DNA of 64,000 bases. Source: BCD1 sp965230565. GTDB lineage: Bacteria; Bacteroidota; Bacteroidia; Chitinophagales; Saprospiraceae. Location of the stretch: assembly GCA_965230565.1 (NCBI GenBank), contig CBDDLH010000016.1, forward strand, positions 1,488,001-1,552,000. The letters are read 5' to 3'. How positions within the stretch are numbered: the first letter of the stretch is position 1; each line of letters opens with the position of its first letter. Made by a program: the position numbers and the translations under genes. Shown here piece by piece: positions 18,605 through 27,070 of this stretch. The notes under the pieces were generated by a model, which worked only from the letters and a program-made list of their open reading frames with translations, was not told the DNA's origin and did not search any database.

Positions 18605-20353
18605 CTAATCGATAACAGGGTGAATGCTATACTTTGCTAAGAAAGCAGGCCCATTATCTTCGTTGTTATTCGCCGAATTACCTACAAGGTTAGGATTCGC
18701 ATTAAGGGTAGATTGATGTATTGGAAAATACTCATGTCCCTTAAAGTAGTATTGGAACGATGAAGCGTCAGCAGTTTCAGCCGTAAGCTCTTCTGTTGAG
18801 GCTGTGCCATCAAGCTTATAATAAGCATGTTCAACCAATTGGTTCATACGATCATCATCGTAGAAGAATCCCCAGCGAAGCAAGTCAATACCCCGTCCGT
18901 TCTCACAACCAAATTCTTTTGGACGTTCGACGTTGGCAATTTGCTCAAAAAGATGATCGGCAGTCGGGAAGTCCGATAGCTGAAGGTCTTCAAGAGCAAC
19001 GCGCCGACGTACTTCGTTAATGTAATCGATAGCCGTTTGTGTTGGTCCATTGATCTCATTTTCGCATTCTGCTGCACGCAATAAAACATCGCTGTACCGC
19101 ATCAGGCGCAGGTTAACTCCACATTGCAACCCATTATTGATAGAACTATAGATGTTGTTCCTCGCATTGGTAAACTTGGCTATGGAAATACCTCCCTGAG
19201 AAGTATTTGACAGCGGAGTTTCCGTGATCTCTTCCTGGTATACAAGGTTGCTACGAGGATCACCACCCGGATAAGCGTCTGTACTCAGGCCGGTATAGGT
19301 GCTGTATTCATCTTCGTATGTTACCAGTGTCCAGTATAAACGAGGATCGAGACGACCATCAGTACAAGTCTCTTTTTTAAACAGGTTATACAACCAAGGA
19401 GAGCCTGCCAGGTCACCCCAGCTACCCAGTTCCTGAGAAGCATAGTTACTTTCTACTGCATGTCCCTGAGTTGCTTCAGGAGTTAATAATTCAATAACCC
19501 ACTCATCTTCGGTACCACCTGTGCCGAAGTTCAAAAATTGAATTTCGAAGAGGCTCTCAGAATTATTTTCCGTATCTTCTTTAAAGTTATCACCATAGTC
19601 CTCGGTAAGTTCATAATACCCGTAATTGCCTCCGATGATATCTTTCAATACTTCGTTAGCCTCAGCAAATTTGTGACGGAACATAAGTGCACGAGCCAAA
19701 TATCCGGCAGCAGCACCGCTTGTGGCACGACCTGTAGCCCATTCACCACCTGCATCTCTCGATGGTAAAATTTGCATAGCCGTTGTGAGGTCAGCCTCAA
19801 TCTGGTCAAACACCTCGTCCTGTGTATTGCTGGCGGCATACAGTCCTTCGGTAGTTGAATAATCTGCATAATCGGTAATAATCGGACAAGTCTGGTAATA
19901 GGTGGCCAATTCGTAGTATGCCAAACCTCTGAGGAAGAGTGCCTGTCCTTTAATCTCATTATAAGCATCTTCAGACATAGAAACATCGTCAACTTTAGAT
20001 AATACAAAGTTGGCGTGGTTTATTACGATGAAGAAGCTACGCCAAATCCACTCGTCACCGATACCGATTGTACCCGGAGAGTTCAGATTGTCGTACTCCA
20101 GATACCACTGTTGAGAAGAATTCCATACTTCGTCTCCACGTACAGCATCCATTGTATAACCTACGCGGGAAAATGTACCGTCGTAGCGCAATGGGTTGTA
20201 GCAGGCGATGACAGCCTCTTGCAAATCTGATTCTGTATTACCAAATTCGTAGGTTGTCGGGTTGTTCGGATTGATGACTTCCAATTCGTCATTACAGGCT
20301 GTCAAGCTTCCGATCACCACCAAGATTGTGAGATATATTTTTAAACTTTTCAT
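18605..20353 (-). CDS. SusD/RagB family surface glycan-binding lipoprotein (arabinan)
   Basis: 582 residues, lipobox LTAC with Cys20. N-terminal SusD-like TPR region (DELEVINPNNPTTYEFGNTESDLQEAVIACYNPLR) and C-terminal RagB region (LRYSDVLLRAAECEN, INEVRRRV, ERPKEFGCENGRGIDLLRWG) are typical. SusD caps the SusC barrel from outside and delivers oligosaccharides to it. 18 bases after susC. Substrate (arabinan) is inferred from the operon. Confidence 0.96.
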   Translation of the reverse strand: MKSLKIYLTILVVIGSLTACNDELEVINPNNPTTYEFGNTESDLQEAVIACYNPLRYDGTFSRVGYTMDAVRGDEVWNSSQQWYLEYDNLNSPGTIGIGDEWIWRSFFIVINHANFVLSKVDDVSMSEDAYNEIKGQALFLRGLAYYELATYYQTCPIITDYADYSTTEGLYAASNTQDEVFDQIEADLTTAMQILPSRDAGGEWATGRATSGAAAGYLARALMFRHKFAEANEVLKDIIGGNYGYYELTEDYGDNFKEDTENNSESLFEIQFLNFGTGGTEDEWVIELLTPEATQGHAVESNYASQELGSWGDLAGSPWLYNLFKKETCTDGRLDPRLYWTLVTYEDEYSTYTGLSTDAYPGGDPRSNLVYQEEITETPLSNTSQGGISIAKFTNARNNIYSSINNGLQCGVNLRLMRYSDVLLRAAECENEINGPTQTAIDYINEVRRRVALEDLQLSDFPTADHLFEQIANVERPKEFGCENGRGIDLLRWGFFYDDDRMNQLVEHAYYKLDGTASTEELTAETADASSFQYYFKGHEYFPIHQSTLNANPNLVGNSANNNEDNGPAFLAKYSIHPVID

Positions 20354-20371
20354 TGTTTTTAATTTATTTTT

Positions 20372-23300
20372 TTAGAATGAAACGTGTGCTCCGACCATCA
20401 CAGATTGTGGAGTTGGATAAGAAGCATAGTTGTAACCGGGAGTGAACGTTCCTCCGGCGAAATCCACGTTGTAACCTCTGTATTTACTCAATACGGCCAA
20501 ATTTTGACCTGATACGTATAAACGAAGGCCATGAACATAGCCACCGAACCAACTGTCTGGTAAATTATAACCAATTTCAATGTTGGCAATTTTGAGGTAT
20601 GATGCATCCTGTATGAAACGTTCGCTGAACATATCATTGGTGATGGAACCAGTTGATTTGTAAGAAACGCGGGGTACATCGGTGTCTGTGTTGTCCGGTG
20701 TCCAGGCATTCAACAGATCCACATCCTTATTGAGGATAAAATAGGAACTGCGCAAGGTAACATCCACAAAATCGACAGCTTTGAAACCAGCGGCGCCAAA
20801 CGTCGCTATGCTCAAGTCAAAATTCTTCCATTGAACACGTGCATTCAAACCAAATGTATAATCCGGAATACCGCTCCCCAGGAATGTTTGGTCCTCGTTG
20901 GTAATTTGGCCGTCGTTATTAATGTCGGCGTAAATCACATCACCCGGCTGTGCTCCGTTCTGAATGACGTATTCTCCTTCTGCGTTGACGCGGTTATCAA
21001 TTTCTTCCTGTGACTGGAAGATACCTTCGTAAACATAACCATAGAATTCACCTACTTCACGTCCAACCTCTGTACGACTGTAGCCATCAGAACGAGGTTC
21101 GTTTGAAACACCCAAACTCGTTACTTCATTGCTGAGGGTGGCAAAGTTTGCAGTAATATCGTATTTAACAGCGTGGTCATGATTACGATAAGTAAGTAAG
21201 AACTCAAGACCTGTGTTGACCATTGTTGCTGCGTTCATCGTTACTGTTGTGTTGGCAGCACCTGCATTGGTTGGAACTGCTACACTGTAGAGAAGATCCT
21301 CCGATGTTGACTTATACCAGTCGAAAGTAAATTCCAACCGATTGTTGAACATAGCGAGATCGAGACCAAAATCAAGGGTTTTCTTCTTTTCCCACCGAAT
21401 GGCTGTATTGACAAAATTGGTCAATGTAGATCCGGTAACCCTGTCATTTCCAAAGCTGTAAGTGTAGTTATTTCTGGCCATAATATCCATATACTGGTAT
21501 TCGCCAATATTCTCATTACCTAATTCACCATAGCTACCACGAACCTTGAATAAGTTAATAAGCGATTCGTCCACAGGGAAGAAGCTTTCACGCTCGATAC
21601 GCCATCCTGCTGATACAGACGGGAACCAGTCCCAGCGATCTTCTGAAGAAAGACGGCTTGAACCATCACGACGGACGGTTGCTGAAAGCAGGTATTTACC
21701 ATCAAAGTCATAAATTACCCGGCCGATATATGATGCCAGCACGTGCTCGCTTTCATAGGTTGTTGATGTTCTATCGTCTGCGTTACTTACTTGCAGATAG
21801 TATGGTTCAGGCAGATTGACACCTGTACCGGTAAGTGTGTGATAGAGTTCGCGCTGGAATGTTTGACCAGCAACCAAATTGACATGATGGCGTCCGAAAT
21901 TGCCATCGTAATTGATAGTGTTTTCTATCAGTCCACCAGCATAGTTTCGATAGCCCTGTGTAAGTTTCTCATTGACCTTTGCCAAGTAATTTGTAGTACT
22001 CTGCATAAATGAAGGCACAAAAGTAAAGTCCCTGACATTAGTTTTGTTGTACGACAGGTTCAGTTTGTAACCAAACTTGTGATTGGTGCTTTCCTGGCCA
22101 AACATTTCCAGGAAATCAACATTTACAGCCCCGGAAGCAACAAGGCGATCCACCTTTGAGTTCCTTTCGAGTAGCGTATTTGTAAGCAGCACGTTGGTTA
22201 CACGCAGGTCTCCATGAAGGTCATCATAATATGTACCATAACCGAAAGAATCGTAGGTGTATTCAGATGCGGCAGCAATTTGATCATCGAGTACCCAGGT
22301 CGAATTATCGTAAGCCTTAATAGATGGAGGGGTAATCAGCGCCGAAGCCATTACCGGGTATTGTGCTCCATACAGCCCCTGAACAAATTCATTTGCATTA
22401 CTGAGCGCCATATTGTCCTGATCGCTGTAACTATATACTAAACTGGTTTGGAATTTTAGGAATTTCACATCCATAGTATTGTTTAAACGAGCAGTATAAC
22501 GGTTTAAGTTCGGACCGGCACCTACAATTGTTCCTTCCTGGCCAAAGTAGTCAAGTCCGAGGTTGTAAGTATTGTTCGCACCACCTCCGGAGAGGTTAAT
22601 ATTGTGATTCTGACGAACACCTGTTTTAAATGCCTCATCAAACCAATTGGTGTTAATCTCACTTGGATCGAGATAATTCTCGTTGGAAGGGTCGTATCCG
22701 TCAGGAACTTCCAGGCCATTGTTAGTATAGGCCATATTGAGATATTCCGCATATTGGTAAGCGTCCATAACATCGTACACTCCTCTCTGTACCTGATCAA
22801 TACCCGTGTAACCGGTATAGTCTACCCTCATGGGTTGGTTCTTCTTACCTTGTTTTGTGGTAATGATAACCACACCGTTGGCAGCACGCGAGCCATAAAT
22901 GGCCGCTGCAGAAGCATCCTTAAGGACCTGCAGGGTTTCGATATCGTTTGGAGAGAAATCCCGTATTGTTGTTCCCATTGGTACACCATCGATAACGTAT
23001 AGCGGTGCAGTGCTACCGAAGGAGCCTATACCTCTAATACGTACTATTGGGTCGGCCCCCGGTTGTCCGTCACTTGTAATTTGAACACCCGCTACCCTAC
23101 CCTGGAGCACAGTTGAGATGTTTGAGTTTGATACTTTCTTCAACTCCTCAGTGTTGACAACAGCCACTGACCCCGTAAGGTCAACCTTGCGCTGTGTACC
23201 ATAACCAATTACGACCACCTGGTCGAGATCTATTAAACTCGAAACCAATGTAATGGTGCCGAGGTCCGTTCTTCCTTCGACGTTTACTTCATAACTATCG

Positions 23301-23569
23301 TATCCTGTAAAAGATATTACTAATGTAGCATCTGAAGGCACAGCAAGAGAAAAGGTACCATCAAAGTCGGCAATTGTACCATTGGAGGTACCTTTTTGAA
23401 GTATTGTTGCACCAATAAGAGGTTCCCCGTTTTCGTCAACGATTTTACCTTTTACTGTTATGTCCTCAGGTTGAGTCAACGACATCTTATTGGCATTGTC
23501 GTTGCCTTCTGCGTAGGTTGCAGGTGCAAGCGCCAGCAATCCCAGCAAGACTATATATAAATATTTCAT
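20372..23569 (-). CDS. SusC/RagA TonB-dependent outer-membrane transporter (arabinan)
   Basis: 1065 residues. Signal peptide (to about residue 20), carboxypeptidase-regulatory-like beta domain (about 33-115, VKGKIVDENGEPLIGATI), TonB-box region VVVIGYGTQRKVDLTG, plug, then a 22-strand barrel ending in VGAHVSF with a terminal Phe. Energised import of arabino-oligosaccharides through the outer membrane together with SusD is the family role. Located between the SGBP gene and susD; a nearby second, truncated SusC start (25292-25714) precedes the SGBP gene. Confidence 0.97.
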   Translation of the reverse strand: MKYLYIVLLGLLALAPATYAEGNDNANKMSLTQPEDITVKGKIVDENGEPLIGATILQKGTSNGTIADFDGTFSLAVPSDATLVISFTGYDSYEVNVEGRTDLGTITLVSSLIDLDQVVVIGYGTQRKVDLTGSVAVVNTEELKKVSNSNISTVLQGRVAGVQITSDGQPGADPIVRIRGIGSFGSTAPLYVIDGVPMGTTIRDFSPNDIETLQVLKDASAAAIYGSRAANGVVIITTKQGKKNQPMRVDYTGYTGIDQVQRGVYDVMDAYQYAEYLNMAYTNNGLEVPDGYDPSNENYLDPSEINTNWFDEAFKTGVRQNHNINLSGGGANNTYNLGLDYFGQEGTIVGAGPNLNRYTARLNNTMDVKFLKFQTSLVYSYSDQDNMALSNANEFVQGLYGAQYPVMASALITPPSIKAYDNSTWVLDDQIAAASEYTYDSFGYGTYYDDLHGDLRVTNVLLTNTLLERNSKVDRLVASGAVNVDFLEMFGQESTNHKFGYKLNLSYNKTNVRDFTFVPSFMQSTTNYLAKVNEKLTQGYRNYAGGLIENTINYDGNFGRHHVNLVAGQTFQRELYHTLTGTGVNLPEPYYLQVSNADDRTSTTYESEHVLASYIGRVIYDFDGKYLLSATVRRDGSSRLSSEDRWDWFPSVSAGWRIERESFFPVDESLINLFKVRGSYGELGNENIGEYQYMDIMARNNYTYSFGNDRVTGSTLTNFVNTAIRWEKKKTLDFGLDLAMFNNRLEFTFDWYKSTSEDLLYSVAVPTNAGAANTTVTMNAATMVNTGLEFLLTYRNHDHAVKYDITANFATLSNEVTSLGVSNEPRSDGYSRTEVGREVGEFYGYVYEGIFQSQEEIDNRVNAEGEYVIQNGAQPGDVIYADINNDGQITNEDQTFLGSGIPDYTFGLNARVQWKNFDLSIATFGAAGFKAVDFVDVTLRSSYFILNKDVDLLNAWTPDNTDTDVPRVSYKSTGSITNDMFSERFIQDASYLKIANIEIGYNLPDSWFGGYVHGLRLYVSGQNLAVLSKYRGYNVDFAGGTFTPGYNYASYPTPQSVMVGAHVSF

Positions 23570-23600
23570 AATAGAATTTTAATATTTTTAAATCAAATGA

Positions 23601-25295
23601 TTATTCTACAATTACGAGATAAGCAAACTCCGTTACGAGTGCGCAATTCAGATCCCCACTGTCAACTGTTATCCCCTCATACTGTTGGAAATGCGTTTCG
23701 CCGGTGGCGTACGTAACGTTATATAATACATCAGCAGTATCGTCTCCGTTGTTTGTAACGGTGATCTCTATGTAAGAGCCATTTATGTTTGATGTGAATA
23801 TATCCCAGTTCCAGTCACTTGTGAGTACAGCAGATCCATAGCCGTCACCCCATCCGAAATTGTCCATACGAACTACTGCATATTCCGTCAAATCGGCTTT
23901 GCGAAGAATTGTGGCAGGGCTGTGCCAATTCGCAACATTGTCAGAGTAGCAGTACATTTTGATGGTCGTACTCGATCCTGATGGAACTGCATATTCATCG
24001 GAGAATGACGTCCACCATGGAGTTAATAAGTCATTTGTACCTACCTGACCGATACCCATTTCAAGGGTCAGTGGGCAAGTTGTAGTAACTGTAGAGGTTG
24101 CACCTACATAGGAAATCAGAGCTCCCTGATCACCCTCCACCGCCGGGATCTTGCCAAACTGCAGAGCTGAGTTATCAATGACAGCTGTCGAAGCATCGGA
24201 ATATGTAGCGGTTACAACAAGTCCTGTTGGGTCAAACAGGATAGAGTCGGTGCTATAGAAATAGTAATCGGTTATCACTGGCAAAGTAGTAATCTCAAGA
24301 CTTGTAACAGAGTTAGTTACTTCCAGCGAGTAGAAAGTTGAAACTGCCTGTGTATATGCGCCTTGTTTGGTTTTACTGTAAGCTACAGTAACCGTCTTTT
24401 CTCCGACAAATGTCATGTCAGGTATAACGGTGAATGACAGATCTTCTTTAGGAACTTGTGTTGAAGAACCGTCAGCGAAAGTAACAGTAGCGATACCATC
24501 ACCCCAGAAATCTTCGTCACCGATTTCAACAAAAACAGGAGTCCCTTCAACCGTAATTGAAACTGGATCAACGTCTTCTACAAAAGTTACTTGAGAAGGG
24601 ATCAGGTAGGCTTTCTTCATCTCGAAATAACTGCCGTCACAAATCAGGAAAGCCACTATATCCTCTACAGCGGAAACGGGTTGAGTATACGTTTGGGTCA
24701 GCACAGTACCATTTGTTCCCTCGGCAGTCGCTGTCACAAATACATTACCTGTAGCTGAGTGGTCAATCTCCAGCGTAACATATGCTCCATCCATAGTGAT
24801 GCGGAAGTCGTTCCAGATATCGCCGTCCATGTCTGTATCGGGGTAATCCTGGGTGATCAGATTGATATCCCAATCATCATTACCCCAGCCGAAGGCATCA
24901 GAACGAAGAACAAAATACTCTGAATAATCTTCTGCATCACGATCTGGTACATTAACGATGGCAAGATTCCAGTTATTCCAGTTGTTAACGCCGGAAGAGT
25001 GATTAATAAACTCCAAATGCAACAACTTGTTCGTAGGAATGCTGAAGTAATCTGAGAATGATGTCCACCAGGCGGCACTGTTATCTTCAGGCCCGACTAT
25101 CGCAGTTGCAATAGTGAGGTAGGTAGTGTCACCAGTATTCTGGCTTGCATTCGCAGCTGCAATTGAATCGATCCTGCTCTGAAGGTCAGCCGGCTCATCA
25201 ATTTCATAAAGGTCTAACTTTTCGCACCCCATTATGCTCAATCCAGCAATGGCAGCTGCAAAAAAAGCAAACCTCATTAGTGTATTTATTTTCAT
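23601..25295 (-). CDS. Surface glycan-binding lipoprotein with two WWTSFSD beta-sandwich modules
   Basis: 564 residues, lipobox IMGC with Cys24. Two related modules lie at the ends: about 75-215 (starts at Trp76-Trp77, WWTSFSDYFSIP, then EYFVLRSDAFGWGND) and about 426-564 (starts at Trp427-Trp428, WWTSFSDEYAVP, then EYAVVRMDNFGWGDG). Between them are Ig-like/Big_4-like repeats (VEGTPVFVEIGDEDFW...TVTFADGSSTQVP and LVVTATYSDAST). No catalytic signature. The shared aromatic-rich blocks look like a carbohydrate-binding jelly roll, so the protein is probably the cell-surface glycan-binding (SusE/F-position) partner of SusCD. Its ATG overlaps the stop of the preceding stub (ATGA), suggesting translational coupling. 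Confidence 0.8.
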   Translation of the reverse strand: MKINTLMRFAFFAAAIAGLSIMGCEKLDLYEIDEPADLQSRIDSIAAANASQNTGDTTYLTIATAIVGPEDNSAAWWTSFSDYFSIPTNKLLHLEFINHSSGVNNWNNWNLAIVNVPDRDAEDYSEYFVLRSDAFGWGNDDWDINLITQDYPDTDMDGDIWNDFRITMDGAYVTLEIDHSATGNVFVTATAEGTNGTVLTQTYTQPVSAVEDIVAFLICDGSYFEMKKAYLIPSQVTFVEDVDPVSITVEGTPVFVEIGDEDFWGDGIATVTFADGSSTQVPKEDLSFTVIPDMTFVGEKTVTVAYSKTKQGAYTQAVSTFYSLEVTNSVTSLEITTLPVITDYYFYSTDSILFDPTGLVVTATYSDASTAVIDNSALQFGKIPAVEGDQGALISYVGATSTVTTTCPLTLEMGIGQVGTNDLLTPWWTSFSDEYAVPSGSSTTIKMYCYSDNVANWHSPATILRKADLTEYAVVRMDNFGWGDGYGSAVLTSDWNWDIFTSNINGSYIEITVTNNGDDTADVLYNVTYATGETHFQQYEGITVDSGDLNCALVTEFAYLVIVE

Positions 25296-25714
25296 AATAA
25301 TAAGTTTGAATGATTTAAATTTTGATAATAATAATGCTGGGTATCGTAACAGATAACCACAACCTTTTCTAACTGTGAATATTCTTCACTCAGACTACTG
25401 TCAATGGTACACCGACCATTAACGGACACAATCTGAGAAACAAAATCAATAAATTGGAAAATAAGGATTCCGGCTGACCCGGCTTGGAAGGTGAATCTGT
25501 AATCCACCTCAAATCCGTCCCCTGTGGCGAGACCTTTAACAGGGACATTTATGCCGCGAGGTTGCAAGCTGATACTGCCTGACGCAACCACCTCGTTCAC
25601 CTCCTGTGAGCGGAAGAAAACGATCCTAATCAGGAAAAGAAACATCGATAGATATTTCCGTAGAGAAACATTTAACGATGAGGCTTCGAGGGACAATCGT
25701 TTAGTCTTTTTCAT
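25292..25714 (-). pseudogene. 5' stub of a second SusC gene (first cistron of the operon)
   Basis: 140 codons. The N-terminus (MKKTKRLSLEASSLN, LRKYLSMFLFLI) is like a SusC signal region. Residues about 45-128 read as a worn SusC N-terminal domain: GINVPVKGLATGDGFEVD matches the usual GVNVVVKGTTTGTVTDVD pattern, FIDFVSQIVSVNGRCTIDSSLSEE matches FIGYVTQEVAVNGRSTIDVTLAED, and QLEKVVVICYDTQ matches QLDEVVVIGYGTQ, the TonB-box end. It then stops within a few residues, directly at the SGBP start. Plug and barrel are missing. It lies between the predicted operon promoter and the SGBP gene, so it is probably transcribed and perhaps translated as a leader. Alternative: a small independent exported protein; I consider that less likely. 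Confidence 0.72.
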
Positions 25715-25741
25715 TTTGATACTTTTTTAAACGATGCCAAC

Positions 25742-25760
25742 AAGTGTGAAATATACACTT
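25742..25760. promoter_or_regulatory. Candidate AraR operator 1
   Basis: AAGTGTGAAATATACACTT, an imperfect palindrome with arms AAGTGT/ACACTT. It lies just downstream of the predicted -7 box of the arabinan operon, over the expected transcription start, a position that fits repression. Two further sites of the same 19-bp pattern lie at 25866-25884 and 26971-26989. Confidence 0.6.
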
Positions 25761-25761
25761 C

Positions 25762-25794
25762 CAAAGATAAAGAAAGGTTTTCATATTTCCCAAA
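25762..25794 (-). promoter_or_regulatory. Predicted Bacteroidota promoter of the arabinan operon
   Basis: On the minus strand TTTG (25794-25791) is separated by 21 bases from TATCTTTG (25769-25762), a good match to the TTTG / TAnnTTTG consensus. Transcription would start near 25755, about 40 bases before the stub ATG. Confidence 0.6.
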
Positions 25795-25865
25795 AAATAT
25801 TTCGATTATTTTTCGATTCCCTTGGAATATATTAACCAACAGAGTACTTTCACCACACAATAAAA

Positions 25866-25884
25866 TGGTGTAAAACACACACTT
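25866..25884. promoter_or_regulatory. Candidate AraR operator 2
   Basis: TGGTGTAAAACACACACTT; shares TGT at positions 4-6, AA at 8-9 and ACACTT at 14-19 with the other two sites. It lies about 70 bases upstream of the operon promoter and about 250 bases upstream of araR. Confidence 0.5.
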
Positions 25885-26130
25885 ATCTTGTCAAAAAGAC
25901 GAACAATTTTACAGGGAAGCCGATTATCTGAACAATTTTGGCTGAATGGAAAGAAGTCTCTTTCCAAAAACAGGTATCATTTTTTCAATTGTTTGTTTTA
26001 ATTTTAACTCGAAATAAATGTTGTTTTACAGCCCAAATGTTCCTATCCCTAAAACACCTGGAATTGTCTTTAAATAATTCAACAAATAATTTTAAAAAAC
26101 TTATTACCTTCGGACGCTTAATATTGTGAT

Positions 26131-26820
26131 ATGCTGACAAGTTATAGTACAGAAGACAGGGTACTGCTCGCCGTAGACTGCATCATTTTCGGTTATCAGG
26201 ATGAACAACTTAAGATCCTGCTGATCAAAAGAAATTTTGATCCGGAACGAGGTAAATGGTCCCTTATCGGTGGTTTTCTCAAAAAAGACGAGACCCTTGA
26301 CCAGGCTGCAGAAAGAATTCTTCACCATCTTACCGGTTTTCATCATATTTATATGGAAGACCTTAGTGCCTTTTGTGAAGTGAACAGAGATCCGGGAGAA
26401 AGAACAATTTCCATTCCCTATTTTGCCTTAATCAATATTGAAGAACACAATGAAGAATTGATCGAGAACTATTCTGCCAAATGGTTTAACGTACTGGAAG
26501 CCCCTGACCTCATTTTTGACCATAACCAAATGATCGAACAAGCCATTTTACGACTTAAACACCGTGCTTCTTCAAAACCAATCGGGTTCGAATTATTACC
26601 GGAAAAATTCACTATGCGGCAGCTCCAGAAATTATATGAAGCCATCTGGAACGTCGAGCTCGATAAAAGAAACTTTATCAATAAGGTCAAATCTTTGGAC
26701 ATCCTGGTCAAACTGGATGAAAAAGATATGACTTCCTCCAGAAAAGGATCTTTCCTCTATAAATTCGATAAAGACAAGTATGACAGAAAGGTATCAGAAG
26801 GCTTTTTGTTCAAAATATAG
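26131..26820 (+). CDS. araR: Nudix-fold transcriptional regulator of L-arabinose use (AraR of Bacteroidota)
   Basis: 229 residues: N-terminal Nudix domain (about 10-150) and C-terminal winged helix (about 155-229), the NrtR/AraR architecture. The Nudix box is degenerate: Gly48, Glu54, Arg62 and Gly69 are in place, but the catalytic REUxEE glutamates are Ile63, His66 and Leu67, so hydrolase activity is not expected; the domain should act as sensor. The Bacteroides homologue (AraR) binds L-arabinose and DNA upstream of arabinose genes. Position between the arabinan operon and araBD supports this role. It could in principle be a regulator for another ligand (NrtR senses ADP-ribose), but context argues against it. 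Confidence 0.9.
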   Translation: MLTSYSTEDRVLLAVDCIIFGYQDEQLKILLIKRNFDPERGKWSLIGGFLKKDETLDQAAERILHHLTGFHHIYMEDLSAFCEVNRDPGERTISIPYFALINIEEHNEELIENYSAKWFNVLEAPDLIFDHNQMIEQAILRLKHRASSKPIGFELLPEKFTMRQLQKLYEAIWNVELDKRNFINKVKSLDILVKLDEKDMTSSRKGSFLYKFDKDKYDRKVSEGFLFKI

Positions 26821-26970
26821 AGCAAGTTTCAATATTTATTGAAAATCAAGCTCTTAACTTGAAAACTCCCAATTATTCAAGGCCTTCCCTACCCTTTTTC
26901 CCATTGGCATTTGGAAAAATTCACCTAAAATGAAATAATTTCATAAAAAAAGTACTGCATTTTAAAAAAT

Positions 26971-26989
26971 AAATGTAAATTACACACTT
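26971..26989. promoter_or_regulatory. Candidate AraR operator 3 (araB side)
   Basis: AAATGTAAATTACACACTT, same pattern as the two sites before the arabinan operon (TGT at 4-6, AA at 8-9, ACACTT at 14-19). It lies about 14 bases upstream of the -33 element of the predicted araB promoter. Confidence 0.55.
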
Positions 26990-27003
26990 ATTTATAGGGC
27001 AAA

Positions 27004-27034
27004 TTAGCTTTTCTGCTGCTGATTGTTATATTTG
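27004..27034 (+). promoter_or_regulatory. Predicted promoter of araB-araD-symporter operon
   Basis: TATATTTG at 27027-27034 matches the -7 consensus TAnnTTTG; TTAG at 27004-27007, 19 bases upstream, is a weaker -33 element. The araB ATG follows 36 bases later. Confidence 0.55.
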
Positions 27035-27070
27035 AAGGAGAAATAGCTTTTTTCTTATCATGAAATTCAA

